From: Hyposmocoma kahamanoa
Taxonomy: Eukaryota > Arthropoda > Insecta > Lepidoptera > Cosmopterigidae
NCBI RefSeq assembly: GCF_003589595.1
Contig: NW_020654878.1
Span: forward strand, 1,171,450 to 1,235,449
Direction of reading: 5' to 3'
DNA length: 64,000 nt
Numbering within the stretch: the stretch's first letter is position 1; every line of letters starts with the position of its first letter. The notes beneath the pieces are model-generated. The model was not told the DNA's origin, made no database searches, and saw nothing but the letters and a program-made list of their open reading frames with translations. Both the position numbers and the translations under genes were made by a program. Positions 32,031 through 42,234 of this stretch are shown piece after piece.

Positions 32031-32279
32031 ATTGTTCGTGTTAATGTTATTTGACAGGTCACCGGTTTTAATTAACCGCATTACTAAACTAGTACGTATC
32101 TACTAGGAATCGTGTTCAATATCAGTAATCGTAAATGTATAATTGTATTTTGAGCAGATGTTGCATGCACCTTGCTTCAGATTCATCGCTTAACGACATG
32201 ATAAATTAATTATTACAGTAATGGAGTAACTATTAAAATTAGTAATTAACTGACTGTAAAAGCTCACTCAGCTAAATAC

Positions 32280-32640
32280 GCACAAAATTAAGGTGGCACA
32301 AAGATCGATAGAGCGTTCTATGCTGGGCATTTCTCTCGTGGATCGTGTACCAAACGTCGATATTCGACGTAAAACGAAGTTTGATGACGTGGGTTATCGC
32401 ATCACGAGGTTAAGATGGAGGTGGGCGGGACATTTGGCTAGACAAGAAGACGGACGGAGAAAGCAGTCACGGAATGATGGCCACCAGACCACCGCGCTGG
32501 AGATGGTCTGATAATATCGTCAGATTTGCGGCATGCGAATGGCGCAGGATCGAAAATATTGGCGCAATAAAGAAGGGGCCTATGCTCCGCAGTAGGTTGA
32601 TGTTAGCTGACCATGTTGATGGTTAAGTAACTGTGCAAGG
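32280..32640 (+). pseudogene. RTE-type LINE polyprotein C-terminus
   Basis: Plus strand: AQRSIERSMLGISLVDRVPN, DIRRKTKFDDVGYRITRLRW and RWAGHLARQEDGR in one frame. After a frameshift near 32,470, ATRPPRWRW-like and WSDNIVRFAACEWRRI follow in another. This is the characteristic end of RTE/BovB-like polyproteins (QRAMERAMLG...RI...RRRT...WAGH.AR...W.DD). The copy lacks its endonuclease and RT, so it is a 5'-truncated insertion. The 2.2 kb fragment represents the block just upstream. Confidence 0.82.
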
Positions 32641-32756
32641 TCATTCAACTTTTTTGCCGACAAAAACACTTCTGCATCGAGGTAGGCCGAGCCTATGGAC
32701 CTCCACTTTCTGTACACTCCTGACAAATCACGCCCCCAATACTTCTATCAGTCTTT

Positions 32757-33045
32757 TACAAAATGATGGGGCGAACAAGTCGTGAGTCTGGTGGTCAGCG
32801 ACACGCCTGTACGTAATAGTTGCAGTGTCGCTCAGAGCTTCAGATCGCAAAGATCTGAGAGGTACTGTCACTGCGCCCGTCACTCTGAGACATAAATTGA
32901 CAAGTCCCATGGGCATGTTATTTCTCCGGCACCCTTACCCTTCAAAACCGGAACGCAGTAATGCTTATATTACCGCTTGAAGGTAGAAATTGGTTAGGTG
33001 CAGTACTTCCCTAGATGAACTCTTTCACAAGGAGCTCTACTGAAG
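32757..33045 (-). repeat. Family M element, copy 12, full length
   Basis: Minus strand from the GTCGTGAGTCTGGTGGTCAG end to GGAGCTCTACTG. All internal blocks are present. It carries a 62-codon chance frame. Confidence 0.88.
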
Positions 33046-33064
33046 GCCATATTTTTGGCGTTTC

Positions 33065-33245
33065 GGTTTTGAAGGGTATCTAAGGGTACTGGTGAAATTA
33101 TAGGCACATATGGGACTTGTCAAGCTTGGACTTTGCGTAGGCTCCCTCAGATCTTTGCGGTTTAAAGTACTAAGCGCTGCAACTGTTATAGACAGGCGTG
33201 TCGCTATCGGACGCATGACTTGTTCGTTCAGTCGCTTGATTTGTT
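33065..33245 (+). repeat. Family M element, copy 13 (5' truncated)
   Basis: Plus strand from TTCGGTTTTGAAGGGTA through GGGACTTGTCAAG and TTTGCGGTTTAAAG to ACTTGTTCGTTCAGTCGCTT. It faces copy 12 so the pair forms a partial inverted repeat. Confidence 0.82.
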
Positions 33246-33607
33246 TAAAAAAGCTTAGTGGACACAGGCTCCTTTGGGAGACAAGTTCTTTCTAATGGGC
33301 TGGTATCGTTTAGCTATAAAGGATTTTTTGAGATCAGAATACTTCTGAATATTTGTAGATACTAGGTTCTTAGTACTAGAGTTCAAACATCCGTTCAGAA
33401 CAATGGCCTCTTGTCCCTAGGCGATTCAAGTTTATTACTGATCTTGTGTGGTCTTGGCCTAGGAATTCTGTTCAATATTCATTATACCTAGATATTGAGC
33501 CATACGATTTAATGAGACTTATTTTTTAAATTCTAACTAAATTAGACAGTAAGTTGAAATACACAGGTAAGGTACAATAAAAGTTTCAATACTGAAAATT
33601 AAACTAA

Positions 33608-33645
33608 TCTCAGAGCTTTAAATCGCAAAGATCTGGGGGGCAGGG
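33608..33645 (-). repeat. Family M fragment
   Basis: CTCAGAGCTTTAAATCGCAA and ATCTGGGGGGCAG only, duplicating a stretch of the neighbouring copy at 33,790. Confidence 0.7.
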
Positions 33646-33721
33646 TTAAGTTGTATGAATAAAATTGGGTCCGCGCGGCAAGGTGCCCAAGATGCTGGCA
33701 ATTGGGTTTCCCAGGCAGACA

Positions 33722-33893
33722 AACAATCAAGTCGTGCGCCTGGTGATAAGCGACACGCCTGTCCGTAACAGTTACAGTGCCGCTCAGGGCTTTAAATCGC
33801 AAAGATCTGGGGGGAACTACTGCGCCTGTCACGCTGAGACAACTCCCAAGTGCCTGTAATTTCACCAGGTCTTTAGCCCTTTAAAACCGGCTA
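33722..33893 (-). repeat. Family M element, copy 14
   Basis: Minus strand from AAGTCGTGCGCCTGGTGATA to TTTAAAACCGG. The TAAGTTGACAAG segment is partly deleted. Confidence 0.83.
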
Positions 33894-34134
33894 CGAATAG
33901 ACGTAACATGATTCCTGTCTGCTTTCCTTGACTAATCCAGGTGTAAAATAACTATTAATAATAAATATTAATAACTATGAATATTGTATGACATAATCAC
34001 TAATATTTTTGCTTTACTTTCATCACCCAAAGTACAACTACCACAGTGTTTACAAGGGCACTAGGTTTCAATAAAATGAAGCGTCTTGAAAAAATCTATG
34101 TAAACGTCTCTCTAGTCATTGATTCAATAATTTC

Positions 34135-34320
34135 AGTACAGAGTACTAAAAAACCGACCTCAACAGTTTGCGGAATTATATCTATTTGCCAAGTTTTATT
34201 GAAATAGGTTATTGGAAATTGCGCGTTCACAAATTAATTCAAGAGTTATCGCGTAACATAATAAGAAAATACAGTTGAATTAATTCTAAAACCTCCTCCT
34301 TTTTTAAAGTCGGTGAAAAA
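34135..34320 (-). repeat. Family R repeat, copy 6, internally deleted
   Basis: Minus-strand ends are present (AAACCGACCTCAACAGTTTG; CTCCTTTTTTAAAGTCGG), but about 90 bp of the middle is missing. Confidence 0.78.
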
Positions 34321-34486
34321 TAGTTATGAGTGACACTTATCTCTTCAAGGAAGTAATACACATTCAGAGTTGATAATACCTCCCATAGAAATTCTGGGAT
34401 TTTACAACATTTGGTTCTATATTTTTGATGAGTAAATTTTGTAATTTTTACTAAAAATATAATAATAAATAATAATATAATAAATA

Positions 34487-34694
34487 ACGCACACACTCAA
34501 CATAACGAGCCCCGCACTAGGGAAACCCTGTGTCGCGGGTGCCATGGACACACACATAGATAACCACAATTTACACCCAAACTAAGGAGAGAAATAATTG
34601 TAGGCCATACAACTATTTCTCCCGCCCCGGGAATCGAACTTGGGACCTCTGCGTGGCAGTCCGGCATGGTAACCGTTCGGCCACGGAGGCAGTT
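34487..34694 (-). repeat. Family A SINE, copy 7, full length
   Basis: Minus-strand complete copy with A-box-like GGCCGAACGGTTACCATGCC and B-box AGTTCGATTCC. A 4-bp insertion (CGAG) lies in the AACATAGCCCCGC block. The flanks share AAATATA loosely. Confidence 0.9.
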
Positions 34695-34919
34695 CAAATA
34701 TAGTTAGCTATTTTGTTTACATTTTTGGTTTTTATTTATAATCGCTCTGGGATTTCAGTGGGTTGTATTATTCACTGTGTGTATATAAACTTGAACTTTA
34801 GGTAAAGTACTTTAGGTGAACTATTCCGATTATAACTTATTACAGAATCAATCGCAATTTTACTTAGTGTTTTATTATTTTAATTGAATATTAACTAGCT
34901 CAGGTTTTTATATACTTTA

Positions 34920-35150
34920 AGTATTTGACGACGCCTGTGGTCGAGCGGTTTGTTCACCGGTTTTCATGGTGTCGCCATTTATGAGTTCTTGGATTCGATC
35001 CCCGGCTAATGTCAATGTAGAAAATTAAAATTTCTATATTGTTTCGGATCTGGGTGATATCGTCATTGTTTCCAATTTCCAAAACACAAAAGCTTCAGTA
35101 CTTGCTTTGTGATCAGGGAAACGTATGTTATGTCTAATATTTATTATTTA
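34920..35150 (+). repeat. Family C tRNA-like SINE, copy 2
   Basis: CGCCTGTGGTCGAGCGGTTT, CCGGTTTTCATGGTGTCGCC and GGATTCGATCCCCGG, then GTTTCGGATCTGGGTG and a TTGTTTCCAATTTCC block, all colinear with copy 1. Confidence 0.8.
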
Positions 35151-35391
35151 TTAAGGTATAGTGAAGAGAATCTTCCAAATTCATTTATTAAAATATCCTT
35201 AAGCCACAATTTCATTTAAAATAATCAAATATATTAAACGGTTCTTGTCTTTTGTGACTTGGATTCTTTTGAAAAGATTGAGTTAGAAAATATAGAGGTT
35301 ATTCTTTATTAGTAGATTTATGGTTACATTTATCTTTTCAAATAATGTTATTTTTAAAACATCATAGGCACAATCAGCCCGAAAATGTTTT

Positions 35392-35530
35392 GATGACCTT
35401 GCTGGCTTAACGTTTGCACTTTGGGCAGTGGACGAGATGTTCTCGGGTTTTATTCCCGGTAGAATTTGAGAAATGAATTTTGTTAAATTGGTACTCATCC
35501 GGGTGTTAGAGGCCAGGTGCCTCTGGTTAT
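35392..35530 (+). repeat. Family D tRNA-like SINE, copy 2
   Basis: ACCTTGCTGGCTTAACG is an A-box-like head and CGGGTTTTATTCCCGG a decayed B-box. The AATTTTGTTAAATTGGTACT tail matches copy 1 at 12.55 kb. Confidence 0.6.
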
Positions 35531-36830
35531 TATTAAGCCAAACTTTTTTGTCACCTAAGTGAAGAGAAATTTGATAACCTTTAGTGTCTCGTGACAGTTT
35601 TAAACTTGGTTAAACGCAAAGATAAACTGTCAATATCAGCAGGGATCTTAAAATTAGATGTGACAAAAATTTGTGCTTTCAATGATTTTACGACTTTATA
35701 GGCACGGAGACTACGATGACTAAAGAAATTAATTCTTACTCTAACGTTGTGGTACATTTATGAAAAATTTAATTTATGTACAAACATTGAGAAGAGTAGT
35801 ATGTTTTCGTATGAAAAATAGTGATACAAATAACATAATTACGAGAAATAAAAATACGCTGCAATAAGATTCCGGTTGATATTCAAAGAAGGATGGCGAA
35901 AGCTGACCCAAAATCAACGATGACAACGATTTTGATGACTAAAAATCGCTGAAGGCTATTTTCTCAGTTTTCAGTGGATCCGGTAGTAGCATCCGGTAAC
36001 GCATGGCAAGGAACATAGCAGATGTAGAACTAAATTAAGTTGTCATAACCACTATTTCAACAGAATTCTAAATTATTTTGAAAATATGTAAACATACCTT
36101 ATTTAATTTTTTTAAATGTAATTAAGCTAATAAATCTCATTTAAATATTCAAAGTCATTTCTCGGATTCGGAATTGATACGGATCGGACGAAGGACGCAA
36201 ACGCTATTTAGAGTTTCTTTCCGAATTTCTCATTCTTCTCAGGTGAGTCTGCCTTACTAATGAGAAGTAGAGTTACATCAATGTGGCGATGTGATTATTT
36301 GATTAACTTCGAAACTATTTGAGATTGGAGATCAATACCATGCACGGCATTCTATTGGGATCGTCAACCGGTTCAAAAGGACTTGCAATGCATCGATTTT
36401 GGGTTGTGTTTTATTTGATTGAAGTCTGGTGGTCTCGTAAATGCTATGATATTTCTACTTTGGGTGACGAAAGTAACTAGATTAATCAAGGTAAACAGAT
36501 AGGAATTGTGTTACGTATCTTACTTAGAAAGCCTTCTGTACTTGTTACTTATTTTCTATTAAAAGATTCCTTCCATTTTCCGCCTCAAATTGCCTTCGTC
36601 TATTGTGATCCTTCTCAACAATGTTATCGATATTTCCCTTACAATTTCCCATGAGCCATTGAGCCGTGATCTCTGAACGCCTAATGTGCCGTATCACGAT
36701 AAGGAGGAGCGGGCGATTTTTCGTCGAGACAACTCTTAATTAATTAGACATTTGTTTCTTATTATCAAATGCTTGCATAGTTGGGATAACGACCCGCATT
36801 TGGCCAGCGTGGACACACCTAAGTTTAGTG
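35531..36830. other. Unannotated stretch with a LINE-tail trace
   Basis: 36,215-36,290 (TCTCATTCTTCTCAGGTGAG, TGAGAAGTAGAGTTACATCA) matches the outer LINE tail at 8.8-9.1 kb. The remainder shows nothing recognisable. Confidence 0.5.
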
Positions 36831-36837
36831 GTTTTAG

Positions 36838-37095
36838 TAGCAGCAGAGCTGCTTGTGAAAGAGTGCATCCAGGGAGGTGCTGCCGCTTTAGCTATTTCTG
36901 CCGCAAAGCATTAACGTGACCATTAACTGTGTTCCAGTTTTCAAGGGCGCTGGTGAAACTATAGGAACACGAGACTCGTTAAGTTTATGTCTCCGCGTTA
37001 TGGCTGCAGCAATAGCCTTCAGATATTTCCGATTTAAAGCACTGAGTGGTACTGCAATTGTTATGGGTAGGCGTGTCACTTTCCACCTGACAGTA
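36838..37095 (+). repeat. Family M element, copy 15, diverged full length
   Basis: Plus strand: GCAGAGCTGCTTGTGAAAGA, TGTGTTCCAGTTTTCAAGG, CTCGTTAAGTTTATGTCTCC, TTTAAAGCACTGAGTGGTAC, GGTAGGCGTGTCACTTTCCA. Confidence 0.85.
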
Positions 37096-37159
37096 GGAGA
37101 TGAAACTTCAAGAACTTATGTTTGGTCACAACAACTCACGAAAGTCGCAATACGAAGTG

Positions 37160-37640
37160 ACTCGATGAACAAGTCATGTGCATGTTGGTAAGTGATATGC
37201 CTGGACTGGAGTAGTTGCAGTGTCATTTGAAGCTTTTAAATCGCAAAGATCTTACGGCACTGCCACAGCGCCCGTCACCTTCAGACGTAAATTGACAAGT
37301 CTCATGGTGCCTGTAATTTCACCAGGGTGGTCACATTTATTCGACATGAAATTTGCATCTAACTGTCATGGCAAAGCACGCTCACGCATTTGGTCTACGC
37401 GGTTATATTATTCAGAAGAATTTAAATGTTGTTGCCTAGTAAATAGAATTCAGATTCGCCGTTAATGTAAAGCGTGGTAACTGGGCGGCTGCCGCGCGAA
37501 AACTTTCGCATCGTGTAAACTGGGCGCTTATCCTTCAAAACCGCATATGTTAATGTAAGTAATGCTAGCATTATTGCTTGGCAACAGTAATAGGTAAGGT
37601 GGCAGTACTTCCTTGGATGAACTTTCTTGGAAGGAGTTCT
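37160..37640 (-). repeat. Family M element, copy 16, interrupted
   Basis: 3' half 37,160-37,336 and 5' half about 37,505-37,640 of one minus-strand copy. About 170 bp of unrelated sequence (TGGTCACATTTATTCGAC ... CGATGCGAAAG on the other strand) lies between them, exactly where the TTTCACCAG and GCGCTTATCC blocks should join. Confidence 0.75.
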
Positions 37641-37684
37641 ACTGCTACTTATACAGGACAGACATAAATTTGTTCTTTATATAT

Positions 37685-38379
37685 CTGGTCCGTCCCAAAA
37701 GTATCGAACATTTTTCAGGAAAAATACTTTTATTGAACTTATCGGTACCATACATTAGTACTCTTCAAAATAACACCCTTCAGCATCGATGCACTTTTGT
37801 AGGCGAGTTTTCCATGCCCGGAAGGCCCCCTGGAAGACGTCAACGGGTAGGTCCTTCAGCGCCCTCGTCGTAGCTTCTTGGATGTCCTTAATTGTGCCCC
37901 AATGCTTGCCTTTGAGCTTCGACTTGATGCTGGGAAACAAGAAGAAGTCTGCCGGGGCGACGTCAGGACTGTAGGGAGGCTGCGGGACCAGCGGGCTTCG
38001 TCGGTCACCTCTTCCCTTCCGTCACGGAACATCTTGTGCCACTTCCTGACCGAGGATTCGGACAAGGCTTTGTCCTTGAAGGCCTGTTTAATCATCTCGT
38101 TGGTTTCCACAGTATTTTTGCCGAGTAGAACACAAAATTTCACTGCGTACCTCTGTTCTAACGGATCCGTCATCGCGCTACTTTTAAAAACTTCGACGAG
38201 GTGTCGTTTAGAGCTCTACGCGAACGCACGTCCTGCCGCTCCAGGTGCTCGGAGCCAACTGGGACCGGTCGCGCTGTATCGGCTAGATCCCCCCACCACT
38301 TTCTGTTGCCAAGCGGAGCGCTTCCCGCCGTTCGGCAACACTCCCAAAAAAAATGTTCGATACTTTTGGGACGGACCAG
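37685..38379 (-). mobile_element. Internally deleted mariner-like element with both TIRs
   Basis: Perfect 31-bp terminal inverted repeats, starting CTGGTCCGTCCCAAAAGTAT, at 37,685-37,715 and 38,349-38,379. AT-rich flanks have TA close to each end. On the minus strand the N-terminus (MTDPLEQRYAVKF, VRKWHKMFRDGREEVTDEAR) is an HTH domain of mariner transposases. It runs, out of frame, into the C-terminus YSPDVAPADFFLFP, then KSKLKGKHWGTIKDIQ and CIDAEGCYFEEY. The middle of the transposase, with the first two catalytic aspartates, is deleted. The third (in YSPD) remains. The size is 695 bp against about 1.3 kb for full elements. It is non-autonomous but has the ends needed to be moved in trans. 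Confidence 0.9.
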
Positions 38380-38398
38380 TTTATTGATATTAAATAGC

Positions 38399-38435
38399 TT
38401 ATTTTAAGAATCAAAATTCCTGGTTCTTAAAATAA
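38399..38435. repeat. Small 12-bp hairpin
   Basis: TTATTTTAAGAA and TTCTTAAAATAA around a 13-base loop, just right of the mariner element. Confidence 0.6.
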
Positions 38436-39089
38436 AAATAAATAAGTAAAATAGTAATTAGCAAGGTTTAATTAAAGTTCATCTTTACGACGATCAAGAA
38501 AGATTTTTTCATTCCGATTTGATGATATTTTGTTTGCACGATTCAAAAATCCAATTTGAATTCGCCGTCCATCAGTGTTATTACTAGGATGATTCAAATG
38601 TTTATTTAACAAAACGAGTTAGTAATAATTACTTAATTGTGTCTGACGCAGCGATCTATTCTTCTTTTGAAGCTTTACATTTCGAAGCGGTGCTAGAAGG
38701 CCTGAGTATCAAAATTCATTATTGAAAATGTTACCTTACGCTTTTTACGCCGTGTTCTAATTTCCAATTGAAAAATTACTGTTTACTCTGAACTGAGTAT
38801 ACATCCAAATTCATCAATTATGTATCCAACTTCAGTTTCAGAATGGAACGGTACGTCAGGGAATTTTTAGGTGGCGTATAGTAATATACCTTAATGTTAT
38901 GATATTATAGTTGAAAAATCGATTATAATGGTCGTAGCTACAAAAGCCTCCGGAATGCCTTGGCAGATTTCGGGATGCTTCGGCAAGCTTCCGAAGGTTC
39001 ACGCACAATCTTTCCCTTTTTGGTTATGAGTTTCTTCTTCAGCAAGACTAACATTTTTACCATTTGTATGGGCAATGCGTATTTAGTAG

Positions 39090-39380
39090 CAGTAGATCTC
39101 CTACTGAAAGAGTTCGTCTATGGAAGTTCGTCACCTTACCTGTCTCTGTCAAGCAGTAATTTAAGAACATTACTACGTTCCGGTTTTGAACTGTAAGGGT
39201 GTTTATGAAATTTCAGGCACATGGGATTTGTCAACTTCTGACTCGGGGTGTCGGGCGCAGTGGCAGTGCCCCTCAGATTTATGCGATTAAAAACTCTGAG
39301 TGCCACTGCAACTGTCATGGATGGGTATGTCGCTTACTGCCAGGCGCACGACTTGTTCGTCCCATCGCCTGATAATATAA
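39090..39380 (+). repeat. Family M element, copy 17, full length
   Basis: Plus strand: GCAGTAGATCTCCTACTGAA start, CTACGTTCCGGTTTTGAAC, GGGATTTGTCAACTTCTGAC, CCAGGCGCACGACTTGTTCG, ending TCGCCTGATAATATAAAAAA. Confidence 0.88.
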
Positions 39381-39629
39381 AAAAACTTTACTTCCGAATA
39401 ACAGAATAGTATATAAATTGTTTATTTCAGGTAAAGAGCCATATAAATTGTTAATAACATTTTGTCTTAAAGTAGGTTAGTATTTGTACATCAACAGCGT
39501 GAAAACCATTTTTTTAATATTTATTTAATATACATAAAAACAGTTTTCATGCTAAACGTCTAGGAGTGACTTAAGCCCAACCATTTTATACTCGGCATCT
39601 CTTCCATCTTACCAATTTTGAGGGCCTTT

Positions 39630-39790
39630 GATAATCCAGATCTGTACCTGCAAAAACAGTGGCAAATCTCCCAGAGGCTGACCTTTATTGGAAGAGATGG
39701 GTAAAGAAAGTTCTACCAGAGATGTTCCATAAAAAGTAAATACAAGTGGAAGATCTCGTATTGATTGTGGACCCAGACCAGATTGAAAAA
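39630..39790 (+). pseudogene. BEL/Pao retrotransposon integrase C-terminal fragment
   Basis: Plus strand: LYLQKQWQISQRLT, then one frame over YWKRWVKKVLPEMF, an in-frame stop, and VEDLVLIVDPDQ. The K.W...Q.L...FW.RW..EYLP.L and GDLVLI.D motifs are those near the end of Pao-type pol, where the integrase C-terminal domain follows its core. About 53 codons are recognisable. No LTRs were found nearby. It is an isolated old fragment. Confidence 0.65.
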
Positions 39791-40084
39791 TTCGGACCTT
39801 GACGCGATATTCAGAAATTTGTATAAATTGGTTTTTATTGTTGTAGCAATAGTGTCACAATTTCAGGGTCAAATTGTAATTTTTTGTTGGCCCTTGCGTC
39901 ATTTTATACTAGAATAGGGCAATGTTTATACCCGTTTGTTGCTTAGTCGGCAGCCTCGTGCCACGCGCCCGGTCAGCCGTGTCCGGTGACTCTTCATAGA
40001 CAAAGAGATATTGGTGTTTCTCGAATTGACCAATTTTCCTGTTATTCCATTGTTATTTTTATTCGGTTTGTAATTGTTTCACTC

Positions 40085-40290
40085 ACCCGCTTTATATAGG
40101 ATATATTTCGGAGAGTGTGCACAGGAACTTTATTATATAGTTCCACCCTTAATCTTTCTTCTTTTGGCTAGTAGATTGTCAGGAACATACCATTGCTTCC
40201 ATGATTGACTTAGCAATAGCATCCATTCGCAACCATTTTGCTTCAATCTTCCTGATACGTACGGCAATGGAATAAAATAATAATAACAAT
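40085..40290 (+). pseudogene. LINE C-terminal remnant, relative of 57.97 kb
   Basis: The plus-strand frame reads YRIYFGECAQELYYIVPPL, parallel to FYRTHFWECAQELFNSVPPL at 57.98 kb. It decays after a stop, then LPDTYGNGIK corresponds to LMRTAEEWNT. It is too broken for function. It is followed, after a SINE and a hairpin, by a same-strand family M piece. Confidence 0.7.
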
Positions 40291-40311
40291 AAAATATGTG
40301 CCAGACAACCG

Positions 40312-40415
40312 CACCAGTGGCTTGGTTTGTTGCCACGTTGAGACGACAGACGTTGGTTCAGTCGGACCGAAGGAATTTTTCTTTGTGTTTGTAATTTCAT
40401 AATAGAAAAATAAAC
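40312..40415 (+). repeat. Family B SINE, fragment (copy 9)
   Basis: GTGGCTTGGTTTGTTGCC and GACAGACGTTGGTTC, then CCGAAGGAATTTTTCTTTGTG, the middle of family B with deletions. Confidence 0.6.
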
Positions 40416-40433
40416 TTGGAAAAAGAGAGAAAT

Positions 40434-40513
40434 ATTAAAAATGGTACAAGAAAAATAAGTGTTTTATTGTCATATAGGAATAACACAGTTCTTTTTCTTG
40501 TACCATTTTTAAT
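40434..40513. repeat. 80-nt foldback with perfect 22-bp arms (pre-miRNA-like)
   Basis: Arm 40,434-40,455 (ATTAAAAATGGTACAAGAAA...) is the exact complement of 40,492-40,513. Inner bases (AAGTGTTTTATT / AATAACACAGTT) extend the stem imperfectly. It lies between a family B fragment and a family M fragment. Confidence 0.8.
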
Positions 40514-40514
40514 C

Positions 40515-40692
40515 CACACCTATTTCTGCCGCCAAGCAGTAATGTGAGCATTACTGCTTTCCGGTTTGGAAGGGTAAGGGTGCTGGTGAAATTGCAGGCC
40601 CATGGGACTTGTCAACTTTATGTTTTAAGGTGTCGGACACAGTGGCAGTGTTCCTAAGATCTTTGCGATCTAAAGCTCTGGGTGGCATTACA
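40515..40692 (+). repeat. Family M element, copy 18 (both ends truncated)
   Basis: Plus strand from CTATTTCTGCCGCCAAGCAG through GGGACTTGTCAACTTTATG to AGCTCTGGGTGGCATTAC. Confidence 0.87.
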
Positions 40693-41162
40693 ACTAAAAT
40701 ACGTAACGTATCGAATGTAGTGCGTATACGCGCTGGCTCTTTTTTGTCACAAAAACAAATCTTAAAGGGGTTGAAATAGGGGCTAAAAGTTTGTAAGGAG
40801 AATCAATTATTTCTCAAGTAAGTGGTACAGTGGGCTATTTACTCTACACAAGCGAAAAATAAACCGTTATTCTACTAAGCTACCAATGCTGATTGTACGA
40901 ATATTGCATTTATTTAAATTAAGTCGTTTCCAAGTAAATTAAATGACTGCGTACAATAAGTGACGTAATTTGTTTCTATAGTCAGTGCCTCTACCACGAA
41001 GTTTACAATGACGGTTGTCGTTAACGTCCGAATGGAATACTTCACAATTTATTACGGCAAATTGTGTATTGCAGTCGCAAGAAGGAACAATGATAACTGT
41101 CACTATAAAACGTGGAAGAAGTTGTGGTATAGTGATGACAAGTAGGAATGTTTTTTCTTCTT
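40693..41162. other. Unannotated spacer
   Basis: No recognised feature in these 470 bases. Confidence 0.5.
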
Positions 41163-41164
41163 AT

Positions 41165-41652
41165 ATAGGGCTACCATTTTGAAATTTGAATAGTCCGGAC
41201 AAATCGTTTGTAATTTGCAAGATAATCAGAACTTTTTTAGAAAGAAAATAAAATTGAAAATGTCTCTCACACGGCGGCAGAGAAGGACAAGCGCTCGGGC
41301 AACAAAAACTTTTGTCGTAAATGGAATTTTATTCAAATTTATTGATATGCCTATTTCTATTCCTTATTCCAACCCGTCTAAAAAAGACCACCAAACCGTT
41401 GTGTCGACGCGGTACACGTGCAGATAAGAAAGCGAGTAACGGGTGGAGCCGCTCGGCGGGACAAGAACCTTGTTTTTTTGTTTTGGTTACTTGCTACTGA
41501 TAATTCTGTTATTATATAACGCAGTTAGTGAGACTCTGCAGAAGTGCGAGATGGATATTTTACTGTTTATTCGGAAAATTGCCGAAAAATCCGGATTACA
41601 CTTCAAACGGTCGGACATATCTGGACAAATCCAGACGGATGGTAACCCTGCT
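41165..41652. mobile_element. Old hAT-like element, no coding
   Basis: Left end AGGGCTACCAT and right end ATGGTAACCCTG are inverted. Subterminal TCCGGACA-type motifs occur at both sides. Flanks TTCTTATA and CTCTTGTG agree at 5 of 8 positions, the rest being transitions, so they may be a decayed 8-bp duplication. ORFs at 41,443-41,730 lie across the right end and are not genes. Confidence 0.5.
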
Positions 41653-42104
41653 CTTGTGGCAACTTTATTTACCCCACATCAGGGGACAATTTTGGCAGTA
41701 CCGAGTTTAATGACCTGGACGATATTTTGAGAGTATGCTGATGGCATCTCCGCGACGAACGACGTGATGTCATCGTGGCTTCCACATTTTTTTCACAATA
41801 CTGTCAATTGCAAGTAGGAACAACAAATTAAAGAAATAGAAAATGATACGAACTATATGAAACAAAATAAACATAGCTATTACAATAGTGTTGTAACTGA
41901 AAATATGTGAAATCCGATATTATCCTATTGTTGAATATAAAATTTTATTCTCTACACCACAATAAAACCATTTTTAGAAAATTGTAAGAAACAATATAGT
42001 TCAGAAACGAAACAAACAAAACAGTTCTCACTCAAAAATATGAAATAATTTTTTCCTTATTAATATAAAGGTTATAGGCCGGATACGAATCGACATCTCC
42101 AAGT

Positions 42105-42234
42105 AAACCGTGTCATAGATTTCTCATACATGGCGTTACGGCTAAAAAGTCGTTGAAAAACCAAATAAAAAGATCCGACAACAAGCACATAGAAAAATTC
42201 GTGAAATTCGTGAAATCCGCTGGTTCGTTCCGTG
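42105..42234 (+). repeat. Family B SINE, copy 6, left part
   Basis: TTTCTCATACATGGCGTTAC leader, CGGCTAAAAAGTCGTTG, and a local 10-bp duplication (GTGAAATTCGTGAAATCC), up to GTTCCGTG where the hAT-like element starts. It resumes at 42,970. Confidence 0.85.

Noticed and set aside
33599..33865. Recurrent peptide of the type RSLRFKALSGTATVMDRRVAYHQAHDLF in many frames
   Set aside because: It is the translation of family M repeats, appearing in several positions and both strands, not a conserved gene family.
37878..38387. 169-codon plus-strand ORF
   Set aside because: Antisense shadow of the deleted mariner transposase, whose minus-strand frames match the family.
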